Shown piece after piece: positions 39,864 to 51,857 of a stretch of DNA of 64,000 nt (within the stretch, counting starts at the first letter, position 1; each line of letters starts with the position of its first letter). Under the pieces are notes generated by a model. The model did no database searches. It was not told the origin of the DNA and was given only the letters and a program-made list of their open reading frames with translations. This DNA comes from Colius striatus (taxonomy: Eukaryota > Chordata > Aves > Coliiformes > Coliidae), in contig NC_084761.1 in assembly GCF_028858725.1 (NCBI RefSeq), positions 93,831,971 to 93,895,970 of the forward strand. Reading direction: 5' to 3'. The position numbers and the translations under genes were made by a program.

Positions 39864-40731
39864 TGCAATACCAACTAAAGCATAACCATAAAACCCCAAA
39901 ACATAACCAAAATAATACAACACAGAGTGGTACAACAATGAAGAGTCCGACCAGCCCTTTAAGAACACCTTCTTGCCACATCTCCGCTCTTCCTGGGCTC
40001 AGAGCCCTGATCCTGGTGTTTTTACCTCCTCCCACCCTGAACGGCCCAGGGGCACAGGGAGTGGGGGTTTCAGTCAATCTATTCCCAATAGCTTCTGCCA
40101 TTTGTCTCTCCTCAGGACAGGTGGGCTCTGCACCCATCCTCCCTGCAAGTCCGTGGGGTACCTCACACACAATGCTCCAGTTTGTACTCATTGACCCTTG
40201 TCCTATCATTGGACATCTGTGATGGTTTAGCAAGGAGCAGCTTTTGCTTGGTAACAGGGGGAGCAGGTTGCAGTGAAAACCTGGTAAAGAGTTTGTGGAC
40301 TCTCCCCTGGCTCCTGGGTTCACACCCACCTCCAGCCCGGCTGGGCCAATCTGGCGCCTCTGCCAGCACTATTTGGGGAGGGGAATCTGAAGTGCTGGCA
40401 GGAGGTGTCAGAGTGATACAAGATGGTGACTATGCGGACCCTACAGCCAGAGAAGGAGGAAGGAAGGAGAAGCACTAGACCAGAGACCCCTCTGCAAGCC
40501 ATGGCGAGAATGCAGCTGTACCCCTGCAACCCCTGCAGGGCCATGGCAGGACTGAGAGTTACCAGCAGCTCTGTGTGAGTGAGCCCAGACGGGCGAGGGA
40601 CTGTGTGGGGAGGGGCCAAGGCCCAGGCCGTGCTGGAGCCTGCGGGCCCAGAGCAGCCCCACACTGGGGAGGCAGAGAGGAGCTGCAGCTTTTGTGATAA
40701 ATGCACGTCGGAGTAGCCCGTGCGGGGCTTT
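39864..40731. mobile_element. LTR-like insertion inside CR1, partly inverted
   Basis: About 0.87 kb of non-CR1 sequence separates two parts of one CR1 copy. It contains TGTGATGGTTTAGC at 40218, which resembles the 5' end of avian endogenous-retrovirus LTRs (from memory). A 46-nt piece of CR1 in reverse orientation sits at 40172-40217. The left 0.3 kb (39864-40171) appears to be inverted. No viral coding region is recognisable. The family is unassigned and could also be a non-LTR insertion. Confidence 0.55.
40172..40217 (-). repeat. Inverted CR1 segment within the insertion
   Basis: The + strand reads ATGCTCCAGTTTGTACTCAT, then CCTTGTCCTATCATTGGACA. This is the reverse complement of the CR1 3' region that is missing between the flanking plus-strand CR1 halves, so it is best explained as part of the same copy flipped by an inversion. 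Confidence 0.8.
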
Positions 40732-40950
40732 GGAGGTTCCAAAGAAATACAAGGAAGAGGGTGTGAGGGTGAGGTAGCACTGGAACAGGCTGCCCAGGAG
40801 AGTTGTTGAGTCTCCTTCTCTGGAGACATTCAAAACCCACCTGAGTTCCTGTGTGACCTACTCTGGGTGGTCCTGCTCTGGCAAGGGGGTTGGACTAAAT
40901 AATCTTTCAAGGTTCCTTCCAGCCCTTGAGATTCTGTCATTCTTTGATCC
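40732..40950 (+). repeat. CR1 LINE 3' end (continuation of 38590-39863)
   Basis: It resumes at GGAGGTTCCAAAGAAATAC and runs through CTGGAACAGGCTGCCCAG to the terminus ATTCTGTCATTCTTTGATCC. Its orientation and CR1 coordinates follow on from the copy interrupted at 39863. Confidence 0.9.
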
Positions 40951-41376
40951 TAAAGATCATCTAGTTCCAGCCCTCTATGAGCAGGGATACTTCCCAACTA
41001 GATCAGTGCTGCTCCAGGACCCACCCAACATGGCCTTGAACACTTTCAGGGATGAGGCATCCACAGCCTCTCTGGGCAACCTGTTCCAGTGCCTCAACAC
41101 CTTCCCAGTGAAGAACTTCTGAATACCTAACCAAAATCTACCCTCTTTCAGTTTAAAGCCATGATCCCTTATCTTATCACTATATACCCTTGTAAAAAGA
41201 CACTCTCCACCTTTCTTGTCAGCCCCTTTAGGTACTGGAAGGCTGCTAGAAGGTCTCTGCACAGCCTTCTTTTCTCCAGGCTGAACAGCTCCAAGACTGT
41301 CAGCCTGTGTCCACAGAAGAGATGCTCCAACCCTCTAATCATCTTCATGACATCCTTTGAACTCACTCCAAAAATA
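40951..41376 (-). repeat. CR1 LINE 3' fragment, different subtype (antisense)
   Basis: It begins AAGATCATCTAGTTCCAGCC and continues through GGCATCCACAGCCTCTCTGG to AATCATCTTCATGACATCC. It abuts the previous copy tail to tail. Its sequence is noticeably different from the neighbouring CR1, suggesting another subfamily. Confidence 0.88.
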
Positions 41377-42708
41377 CACCTGCCTCTCTCATGTGTGTCT
41401 TGTTCTGTTCCTCTCACTGCTTTATAACTGCTTTCTCCTCAGTTTAAAATGCAAAGACAAATGCTGAGTGTCAAAGCACCGGGCATATTAAAGACACTGA
41501 CTCTCATACTATGTATAGTGATGAAAATGAAATTCCACTACACTAAATTGGTTCTATTTAATTCTGAAAAATGTAAAAAGGATGTCAGGGAAAATACACT
41601 TCTTTATATGGACAAGTTATATAACTACTTTTTTTCCTCTGCAATCAAGGTATATGAAAACCTTGCAGTACTGTCCTGATTCTCTCTCTCATTATGTGAC
41701 AATGAGAACAAGAATCAATAAAGGGAAAATATACCCACTGTGATAAGTTTTCAAGTTACCTTCCATAGGCTATTTATAGAGGACTCCACCCCTATAAGCA
41801 TTGTTCCCGTTTGAAGCCTTACAATAACTCACTTGAATGCCATTATTAATGAGACCAGATAACAGTTTCTTGGCTAGTATCTGCTTACAGCTGACAAAGG
41901 TCAGTGTAAATGGTGCAGCAACAGCCTGTAGAGCACTCCCAACATCTGGTACTGGAAATAATATTCTAACATATTTCTGAAGGAGGAAAGTGGCAGTAGG
42001 GTTTTTTCCCCAAAAAATAATGATCCAGCCTGACTGCTTAGCACACACTTTGAAAATGCTACAGCTGAAAATGGCAATTCAGACTCCTAGAAGTCTGTAT
42101 TTCAATACTACAAACTACCCTATAAAGGTAATGAAGAGAAAAAAGACAACAGACAACTGCTAAGGAAAAAAAATTAAAAGCCTTTGTGCTCAATCTCCAT
42201 TTTCCAAATCAGTCTCCAGCCAGAAAATTGCAAGTTCCAACCTCTCAAGCTGCTAAAAGAGGCATTTGCAAGCCCATGTTCTCCCTCCCTCTACAATCCA
42301 GTAAGAGACTCTTAATTGCAAGGTATGCAGGTGATAGAGTGTTTTCCATACTCTTTTCTCCCTCAGATCCCATTTTAGCCATCTTCTGATGAAAATACTT
42401 TCAACACCTATTGCAGCTCAGAGAGTCTCCAAGTGCTACTGAAATGAAATGGACAAAATGCAGCCAGTGAATAGCACTGCCAACAACAGGGTTTTGAAGG
42501 AATAACTATATCCCATGAGAAGTGTGTGTCAGCAAATCATAGTCTTCCCAGAACTACCCTGCAACCAGTTAGGGCACTGATAAAGGTGTTGCTGTAGCAA
42601 CAGAGTGCACTCTGAGACAGCTACACAAGTATGTCCTCAGTAGCCAGGGGGTAATTTTCAATTCATGCTGAGCTCCATGCCACTGAGGCTACACCTGACT
42701 TTGTAGAA
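41377..42708. other. Unique intergenic spacer
   Basis: AT-rich sequence. No gene or repeat was recognised. Confidence 0.6.
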
Positions 42709-42850
42709 CAACTGAATAATTTAGGTTGCAAGCAACCTATGGAGGTCACCAGGCCCAACCTCTAGCTCAAAGCAGGGCCAGCTTTGAAGTTGTATGATGC
42801 TGAGGAGGACCTTGTCCCCAGCTAATGTTTTATAAAGTAGTCTAGACAGG
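42709..42850 (-). repeat. Degenerate CR1 3' fragment (antisense)
   Basis: AATAATTTAGGTTGCAAGC, then CCAACCTCTAGCTCAAAGCA, resembles the reverse complement of an old CR1 3' end. It is heavily diverged and about 140 nt long. Confidence 0.65.
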
Positions 42851-43289
42851 ACTTTGTGAGCTGCAGCTATTACAGCATAGTAAGACATGAGATAGTTTTA
42901 ACCTTACAACAGCTCTGCAGAACTGATGTGGTAAGCAGAGACCTGAAGGTGTCTTAGCACTGAAGTCATCTTCCCTGGTGCCAGCAGCACAGCAGCTATT
43001 AGAGTTTACCAGTAATGACTAGGTCAAGACATTTTTGTTTTGAATAGAAAACAGCTTCTGCAGAAATCAAGCATCCTTCTATTCACTATGAGCATGAGGA
43101 TTTCAAACCCTGATTTGGGGCTATAGTAAACCCACATGGTCGGCAGCTGTAGCCATTACTGAAGAGTTAATCCCTGTAATATCCTTTGTTAATCTAACCA
43201 CAATGATCAAGTGGTATGGAACATATTCAACATACCCATAAGATGCATGTTAGATTAACAGGATTACCTGCTGCTAATGGTAACACTAC

Positions 43290-43470
43290 TCTCTATTTAT
43301 TCAGCACTTCTCTGAAGAACAGAAGGTACTTTTTAAAGGTGGGTAAATATTTGTTAATCCCAGAGAGGAAAATGTAAGTGCAAAGAGGTTAAGTAATAAT
43401 GCCAGTTGCACACAATGAACCAGTAGTGATATCCCCAGACTCCTGGTCTAACCCAGCATTTCTTAAGCCA
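43290..43470 (+). repeat. Probable MIR/CORE-SINE remnant
   Basis: The run around GTTAATCCCAGAGAGGAAAA and CAAAGAGGTTAAGTAATAAT, followed by CCAGACTCCTGGTCTAACCC, resembles the conserved core and tail of the ancient MIR/CORE-SINE family in amniotes. It is highly diverged; the identification is by eye. Confidence 0.5.
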
Positions 43471-43712
43471 TGGGTTAATGTGACCTGCTTATAAAGCCCT
43501 AATAATCACAGCACATCCCGGTTTCTTACATTAACAGTCTGCTTACAGAGCAACATTCCTATTGCTAGTTAAGCCTCCATTTTCACTACTGCCTTTTTGC
43601 TAACTTTGAAAGAGTCTACACAAAGTATATTTGAGTGAGAACCCTACAAGTTCCAATGGCAAACCTAGCAAAGGTACTGTAGCACATCTAACATACTGTG
43701 CTATGGAACAGT

Positions 43713-44222
43713 CACATAGAATCATTGAATGGTAGGGGTTGGAAGGGACCTTTAGAGATTATCTAGTCCAACCCCCCTGCAGAAGCAGATTCACCTAGAT
43801 CAGGTCGCATAGGAACATGTCCAGGTGGGTCTTGAAGACCTCCAAGGAAGGAGACTCCACAACCCCTCTGGGCAGCCTGTGCCAGGGCTCCCTCACCTCA
43901 CAGTGAAATGGTTTTTTCTTATGTTTAAGTGGAACTTTTTGTGTTCCAGCTTCATCCCATTCCCCCTTGTCCTGCTACTGTCTACTATAGAAAAGAGGGA
44001 TGTCCCAACCTTCTGACACCCACCCTTTATTTATAAATGTTAATAAGATCACCCCTCAATCTCCTCTTCTCCAGACTAAACAGCCCCAGTTCCCGCAGCC
44101 TTTCCTCGTATGAAAGATGTTCTATACCCTTGATCATCTTGGTGGCCCTGCGCTGGACTCTCTCCAGCACTTCCCTGTCCCTCTTGAGCTGAGGAGCCCA
44201 GAACTGGACACAGTACTCCACA
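43713..44222 (-). repeat. CR1 LINE 3' fragment (antisense, young-looking)
   Basis: It opens ACATAGAATCATTGAATGG followed by GGTTGGAAGGGACC and continues through CTCCAGGTGGGTCTTGAAG-like text to GAACTGGACACAGTACTCCA. It is well conserved against the other copies in the window (37000-37670, 50590-50870), so it is probably of the same subfamily. Confidence 0.93.
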
Positions 44223-47200
44223 TGCAAGCATTCAGAACCACATCTTTTATACCTTACAACATAAGGTTCATAAATGGTTATTTTGCATTCCTTGTGTGCA
44301 AACAATAGACGTGTTTCAAGCAAAAACCTTTCTTCCCCCTCACTTTAAAAGATCCTTTATGGCCACAACCAGTTCCTGTGATTTCTGTCTTTAGATATTA
44401 TTCTTTGAATGTTCTGAGGTCATTTGTATCACTGGAAACCTGTGAACCCTGAACATATACTGTACTGCTTATTAGCTCATTAGTGCCTCATACTAAACAT
44501 TCACTTGCAGTAGCTTTTGATAAAGGAAAAAAACCACCAATGTAATGCCTAACTAATTTGGGCAATGATGCATAAATCAGAGAGTAGCACAGACATCATC
44601 CTACTTTGTGGTTCTCTCCAGTTCAGCACTTATTCTACAAGAAAGGGTGCCACATGGGCCAATAATCAGGGACTCCCAGAGCAAAGGAGGAAGATAGACA
44701 TCTCTGAGGGATAATTTGTCCCATTTATTCTAGACACCTATTTTAGTATGAATCTCCTTCTGGAGATGCCTGTCTCTGTTCCCTGCAGAGTCAGCCTAGA
44801 CAAGGAGATGCCTGTTGGTGCATGAAGTTCATTAAACATTTTTTTTTCCATTGTACCATTCTATGATTCTATGACCTACATGCCAGACAAAGTGAGATGC
44901 ATCCTACCTCTGCTGCAACCAGAGGCACCATGGTAATCGTCTCAGTGGTGTGAGTCAGGGAAATCAATACCTGACATACAATCATGCCTTCTAAAATTCA
45001 AAATCTTCCCATGATCTGCTGAATTTCTTATTCAAACATTGCATTAGTAAAATACCTTTCAGCTTTGCCAATTACTTCAACCACCTGAAATACTTCTTGC
45101 TTTTGAAACTAATCCATCTCCAGCAATGCCAAGGTAGAGATACTAGTTTTAAGCGACTCCTCATTGTTTATGTGTCCATATTTGTTAAGACAACAGAGGG
45201 ACAGCCTGGAGTATCTTGACAGTGTGTCAAATATTCTCATTAGAAAACTGCAGCTGTACATTTTATCCTGTGATCGTTTGTGCAGAGGAAATAAAGAGTA
45301 AGAGCAGCACCAGAAACCTCAGCTGCAGCACAAGTTCCTCTGCAAAAGGAACTGCAAAATGCCATTTCCATTTTTTGGACAACTGCAGTTAGATAATTAT
45401 GCTGTTTTGCGCATTAGATACTGGGAAGCAAGAAAAGATCCATTTTGCCCTCTTATGCTTTTTAGAAGAGATGAGCGACAAGATAGATTGCAGTCTTCCT
45501 TTTATGAGAGGACAAGACTGACATATGATCTCTGCAAAAATCAGTGCATGAAATTTCTGGTTTCGCTGGAGTCACGAATTTGTTTTAGAAGTATTGTTTT
45601 AATTTTAGACACAGACCTCTTCTGCCAAAGTCTAAGGCTTGGAGAACTACCATTAGTCTCTGACAACTATGAAGAGAGATGGTTAGGGAACAGACAATAT
45701 TAAGTTTCTCAGACATGTAGCTGACTTGGAGAGCTTTACAGAGAAGACTTGGAAATTACTAAGTGCTTTACAATGATAAATACAGTGGAGCATATGATAA
45801 TTACCAGTGCTAGTAGCAATGCTCAGCTGCACCACAGCCTTCAGCTTGAAATTCAGTTGCTGTCCTGGTGGCCTTATGACTCTGCAGGGTTCCCCTTAGC
45901 TGGGCTGGCTGGTGGCACAGAGCAAGAGGCTTCAGCACACAGCAGGAGAGCTGAGGCTGGAAGAGCAGCAGTGACAATCTGTAACTTGCAGCTGTACATA
46001 ATTTTTTATTAAGCAATACTGTTGCATTCGTGCTGCCTCTAATTAAGCTGTAGAGAAATCACAATGACTATTTCCAGTTTCTGGACTGAGAGTACAGGGA
46101 AGGTAGGAACCAGTTTGAGAGCACAGGTGGGTGAGTAGCTTTGATTTTGACATCAATATACTTGCTCAAAATCTCTACTCCCACTCATTATTTATCACAT
46201 TATTCTTTTATCTAAAAGAGCTGACTCAATCCCAATTCAATATGAAATATCTTCTGGGAAAAAAATTATTAGCAGCTGCTTCATGATCTTGCCTTTGTCC
46301 TTCCTGGCATTAGGGAGTGTAAACTCTTCTTAAAGTGTAAAAGGAAAAGGAAATATGAAGATTAAAACAATGTTTAATTAGTAGCTATAACACTCATCAT
46401 CTTTTAGGTGTACAACACAAAGCAACTCATAAGAATGGTTATTGTTATCCCCATCTTATGGAGAAATTAGGTGAATTAAATTATCTGCCTAATGGCACAC
46501 TTAGTGTTAGGTCCCAGATCTGGCTCCCAGTTCTGTGCTACACCGACTAGGTCACATTTAGCAACGGACAAGTTTTTCCAAATTCCCACTTCTTCAGCCA
46601 CCAACACCTGGGTTCCTTACCTTTCAGCCTAACCTTTCACTCTCTCTTTTTTTTAAAGCTACAGTGACAGTGAACATTAGTTTGCTAACATTGTATCAAC
46701 ACAATATGCAGAATTTCCCCCAAAATGGGACAGAAAAAAGCAGTATATTTCTCAATTGATCCCTGCCTGACATGAAAAGATACTCTTTTTTTCCTGCTGG
46801 AAACAGTTACTTCACTAGCAGGTAAAAGATCCAATGTGTCTGTTAAACAGCCATTGTTGGACAAAAGGAGTGAAATTGGGAATGGCAGCGTTCTCTGTGG
46901 GGAGTGGAAGATTTGCAATGCATTAGGCAAGACTCAAGCACCTACAACCTACCTATTAAGATCCCCCTCAAGCACTTCCTTCACATTTGAGCCAAAAGGC
47001 TGAGCCTCCTTTTTAAGCATATACACATTAAAGAACAACCAAAGCTCTTGTTCAAATGGCACATACTCCTAACTGTCAACAATCACTACTTTTCCCCATA
47101 TTCACCAATTTCTCATAAAAGACATTAAATTACTGAGGTTTAAAGTGTACCAAGTACTTTCAAGAGAATACCCATGTAGTTTTGAAAAATCAAAGCAGCA

Positions 47201-47729
47201 CTGTGAATTTTGTCCAAATGATCCTAGAAAAGCATTTAGCAGACCACAGACCACTTCAATACTAGAAAAAATTCTTCCACCCAGTCTAGGATTGACTGAC
47301 CTGACACCTACACATGTAACGTTTCTCCCAAGGGAAGAAGCTCAATCACAAGACAGATTCGTTTAAAGGAAAGAGCAGGAAGCCCTTCTAAAAAACTTCA
47401 AAATCCTCTCTTGCACTAGTAGGGAATGGTGTAATTGCTAACTGGTCTTGGCCAGATACAGGTTGTGTCATTTCAAGGATGAAAGAGCCTAGGCATGATT
47501 AAACAGCAGAATATGGATAACATTTTGTCCTTTCAGTTTGTCGTGAAGCTTTTGGAAGTAAAGCTATTTAACAAGAACAATTTTCCTCCATTCATTAAAT
47601 AATGTTGCTTGAAGTTCACTGTGTAGTTTTACCTAACTTTCAGTGGCGCCTTTTGTTCATGGGTAGCAACATCACCAAGATGTTCCTGCTGTGCTGGCTA
47701 TCTCTAAGAATTAATTTTCATAGTGACAT
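44223..47729. other. Intergenic sequence, mostly unique
   Basis: AT-rich DNA with one likely MIR remnant (46395-46555) and a 21-nt CR1 terminus-like motif at 44855-44875 (ACCATTCTATGATTCTATGA). A 114-codon open frame at 45359-45703 has no recognisable family and is probably chance. Confidence 0.6.
46395..46555 (+). repeat. Probable MIR/CORE-SINE remnant
   Basis: GTTATTGTTATCCCCATCTT, then GGAGAAATTAGGTGAATTAA and TCTGGCTCCCAGTTCTGTGC, matches the layout of the MIR core and 3' part (ttatccccatttta, gaggaaactgagg, gttctgtgct). It is old and diverged. Confidence 0.6.
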
Positions 47730-48210
47730 AATCATTTCAGTTCTAAAAGACCTTTAAGAACAAGTCCAACTGTTCCCCCAGCACTGCCATGGCCATCAAT
47801 AAGCCACATCCAGCAGCACCACACCTACAAGGCTTTTGAATCCCTCCAGGGATGGGGACTCCATCACCTCCCTGGGCAGCCTGGCACAGGGTTGGCAACA
47901 CTTTTGGGAAATAAATTTTTCCTACTGTCCAATCTAAACCCCTCCTGGTGCAACTTGAGGTCATTTCTTCTTATTACTTGTAACTTGGGAGAAGAGACTG
48001 ACCCCATCTCACCACAACCTCCTTTCAGGTAGTTGTAGAGAGTGATCATGTCTCCTCTACTCCAGCTTCCCCAGCTGCTCCTCATCAGACTTGTGCTCCA
48101 GACACTTCCCCAGATTCGTTGCCTGTATCTGGACACATTCCAGCACCTCAAAATCCCTCTTGTAGTGAGGGGGCCCAAAACTAAACCAAGCACTTGAGGT
48201 GCAGTCTTGA
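47730..48210 (-). repeat. CR1 LINE 3' fragment (antisense)
   Basis: It begins near AGACCTTTAAGAACAAGTCC and runs via CTCCCTGGGCAGCCTGGC to GGGGGCCCAAAACTAAACCA and a GCAGTCTTGA end. It is a typical old CR1 of moderate divergence. Confidence 0.88.
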
Positions 48211-48242
48211 GTTATTTCCCTATATTCAACTATATCCATCAA

Positions 48243-48310
48243 CAGAATCATAGAATTATAGAATGGTAGGGGTTGGAAGGGACCTTTAGAGATTATCTAG
48301 TCCAACCCTT
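48243..48310 (-). repeat. Short CR1 3' terminus (antisense)
   Basis: CAGAATCATAGAATTATAGA, then GGTTGGAAGGGACC, is about 68 nt of a CR1 3' end. It lies 33 nt beyond the previous, older CR1 copy and resembles the younger copy at 43713 more closely, so it is a separate insertion. Confidence 0.9.
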
Positions 48311-50589
48311 GAATACTGAATTGCATTCTTTTATTAAAGAATGATACCCCAAACTCCTTCAATTGTTAACTGATAGTGTATTGAGACCTGAAGGGAAAAG
48401 GCTTTTTTCCTCCAAAGCAGACCTTCTCCACCTGGAGCAGCCAAGAAAAATCAAAATCAGCCTGTAATTACTAACCACACTTTATGTCTAATGTTTGTTT
48501 GTGGTTATTCTTTAAATGTTATTGCATCACTCTATAAATACCTGTTTAACTTTAGAATTTATCTCAAAAATTTAATATCCAATCCCCAGACAATACTTCA
48601 CATCCAATTAAATAATTAAATGGTAATTAATAGTCAATTAAAATGTAATAGTTAATCCTGATTTATGATCCTAAAGCTCTCAGAATTTCCTGTTCCTGCA
48701 GTTGTGATAGCAAATCTAAGTCCTACTAACTCACAGTTAACAAAAGAAAAGCAAATTAGTCCTCATTGTAGGATATGTGTGGGGGTAGAAAAGAGTAAGT
48801 TCACTTCTCATGGAATTTTTCCTTCAGTGAATAAACTTAATTGTAAAGCACTATAATGCACTTTCTATCAAAATACTTCCTTTAGCTCTAGACAGGGAAA
48901 CAGGAATAATTAATGTAAGCCACAAGTGATTTTATTTAAACTTATGGTAGAGAGATAAGCATGGAAAAAGGAGAAGGAACTAGTCCTGCTAGTCTTGCAA
49001 AGCTGATCCATGGGTGGTGCACTGAAGTAACATGACTGTACCTGAGAAAAGAGCTTATACAGGCTTTTGTCTTTTCATGCTGTAACTGGAGCTAGATCGA
49101 ATAGGAGTAGTAACTGACTTACTTTAGCTATTTAAGGAGTAATTAAACTACATCAGTTTGGTGCTAGTGAATAAGAAAGCTTCTGGTAGCCTGTTATCAC
49201 TCATTCTTTAGCATCATGTCTCACTCAAGACATACTGGAGAAACCAACCTGTTCAGTATCTCCCAAAGCCTTATTCCCAATTAGCATGGCTGGTATTTTT
49301 GTCCTCTGACCATAGGCACTGTCAACTTTAATTACACGTCCTTACACCTTCGTCATTAATCATTAGAAGACAAAGCACTTGATATTCCTTTTCTGTGCTT
49401 GTACAGCCTCCTAGCCAAAGGGGCTTTGATTGAGAATAAGGAATTTCAGTGTTGCATCAGTAAAGACTTTAAAACACAGTATCCACAAGACCTTGCACTG
49501 ATCTCTGTTTGTTATAACTGCACACAAACTTGTAAGCTTACCATGGAAATGCAGGAGAAAAGCCCTGACAAACAATTTGCCCCCACTTATCAGAGAAAGC
49601 ATCATCTGAGAACATAGTGCCATGACAGTTAATGTCGGTCACTGGCCTTACTCTGCCCACTCAGCCCTTTCTTGCAAAGTGTCTGTAGTTGCTAATAGAA
49701 AGTACTTCTAGATAGTAGGAGATCAACTGTAAAGCACAAATATTTGTATAGCACATCTAGATTTTATATGCAGAGAAGTAGGCTCAAATGCCTGAATGTG
49801 GATTTTTTTAGGCATTGCTAGTTATAAAAATTACTGCTGAGTTTTACTGCATATCCTGTTAAATTCAAAATTCTCTTTGCCCTAAGTTTCTTCATTTTCT
49901 TCCCAGTGACACCACGTACAAGAGAAAAGAACTGCAACTTACTAGTGGCTGAAATAAAGAAGGTATTCAAATGTGTCCTGAAGTTATTGTTTAAAGAGCA
50001 CCTGTTTGCAGAGATTCCTCCTTTCTTACATCGGAGCTAAAGGCTTACCTATTAGCAGCTCAATCAGGCTTCTTGCAGGCAGAAGAACAGGTTGAAGTCT
50101 GCTGTGTGGTAGTTTGTATAATGCAGTTCTACATATTGACTGCATTAGTTTGTTCTGCAGGTACTTCAAATGGCATTTGGTTGCTGAGAGATACAGCTGC
50201 TTCTGGGCCATCATCACACTGTTGGTTTGAAAGTTATTTCTGAACACTTTGATATTTCTATTGAAACACTGTATGTAAGGGAGGGTGGGCATATATATGC
50301 ACAGTTTTTCTAGTAGACATTAGTTTTTCTGCAGGCTATTCTGAGTGGTGATAAAATAAACACGTAAGAAAAAGAATAGCATTTATTTTTCCGTATTCTG
50401 TGGTTAAATCTTGAGAAATACATTCTAAAACTATAACAAATTCAGACATGTTTATAGTCACAATGTAGAAATTTATATCTTTGACTTTTGGCCCAGGGCT
50501 TCACTGCTTATTTCAAATTTATAACTGTTAAAGAAGCTAGGTAATTTGAGAAAGATGTTTGGTTGTGATCTAACTTCTTCAAGGAATGA
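48311..50589. other. Unique intergenic spacer
   Basis: AT-rich sequence with several TTAAT-rich stretches around 48.5-48.65 kb. No gene or repeat was recognised. Confidence 0.6.
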
Positions 50590-50870
50590 AGAATCCTTTT
50601 TCTGTGGTATCTAGCAACAGGACAAGGGGTAATGGGATGAAGCTGAAGCACAAAAAGTTCTATTTAAATATAGGAAAAAACTATTTTACTGTTCAGGTGA
50701 TGAAGCCCTGGCACAGGCTGCCCAAGGAGGGTGTGGAGGCTCATTCCTTGGAGGTCTTCAAGATCCATCTGATTCCTACGCGACCTGATCTAGGTGACCC
50801 TGCTTCCATGGGAGGAGTGGACTAAATGATCTCTAAAGGATCCTTCCAACCCCAACCATTCTATGATTCT
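50590..50870 (+). repeat. CR1 LINE 3' fragment
   Basis: It starts near GTGGTATCTAGCAACAGG, passes CTGGCACAGGCTGCCCAAGG and ends CCATTCTATGATTCT. It is closely similar to the copy ending at 37670. Confidence 0.92.
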
Positions 50871-51156
50871 AATCCTAGGGAAGGGAAGCAATTAGCTAAT
50901 TATCCTCCCTACTTAAAAATAATGTAAAAAAATCTGAAGTTGTCTTGCTTCAACTTCTAGCCTCTGGGTTTTAAATACTTCTACTCTTTCAAGACTGAAA
51001 GCTTGTAGGTACTTTGAATATTTGATGTTTCTCCAGGCACCTATCAACTTAGACCCTGCTTACTTCAACATCTTCTCTTCTGGTCTCTACTAATTTGGTT
51101 TACTTTACATCCAGAATGTTGCATTTTGATCATATGACTCCTTCAGTATAATCTCC

Positions 51157-51171
51157 TATATATATATATAT
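51157..51171. repeat. (TA)n microsatellite
   Basis: A run of about seven TA units. A poly-A stretch at 51391-51403 lies nearby. Confidence 0.8.
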
Positions 51172-51482
51172 GTTTTCGAGGTCATTCATGGACTGTGTCA
51201 CTGCAGCTATCACCTTCTGCTTGCTCTCTTGCTCTCAACCCTCTAGGCAAGTATCCAGGCAAACCATTACATTTTAAACCACCTTTGATCAATCTTCGTG
51301 CTGCTCTGATTGTGGGAGCTGCTCATTCACAAAACCCATGTTATTGTCCTTCAAATCTCTCCTTAAAGCTTTCCTTTATGCTTGTAATGCAAAAAAAAAA
51401 AAATATATAATCCCATTAGGCAAAATGAGGGCCACCAACAGTTTATTTTATCAACTAATATTGTTTCCTTATTGCCTAACAT

Positions 51483-51857
51483 CACAGAATCACAGAATCT
51501 TAGGGGTTGGAAGGAACCTCAAAAGATGACCCAGTCCAACCCCTCTGCCAGTGCAGGGCCACCTAGAGTAGGTCACACAGGAACTCATCCAGGTGAGTTT
51601 TGAATGTCTCCAGAGAAGGAGTCTCCACAACCCATCTCGGCAGCCCCTTCCAGTGCTCCCTCACCTCAACGGGGAAGAAGTTTTATCTTGTATTTCTCTG
51701 GAACCTCTTATGCTCCAGCTTGTACCCATTGCCCCTTGTCCTATCATCGGCCATCACTGAGAACAGCCTGGTTCCATCCTCCTGAAACTCACCCTTTATG
51801 TATTTGTAAACATTGAGATAACCCCTCTTCTCCAAGCTAAAGAGCCCTAGCTCCCTT
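51483..51857 (-). repeat. CR1 LINE 3' fragment (antisense)
   Basis: It opens CACAGAATCACAGAATCTTA followed by GGGGTTGGAAGGAACC, passes CCTTGTCCTATCATCGGCCA and ends AAAGAGCCCTAGCTCCCTT. It is of the same subtype as 61569-61862. Confidence 0.92.
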
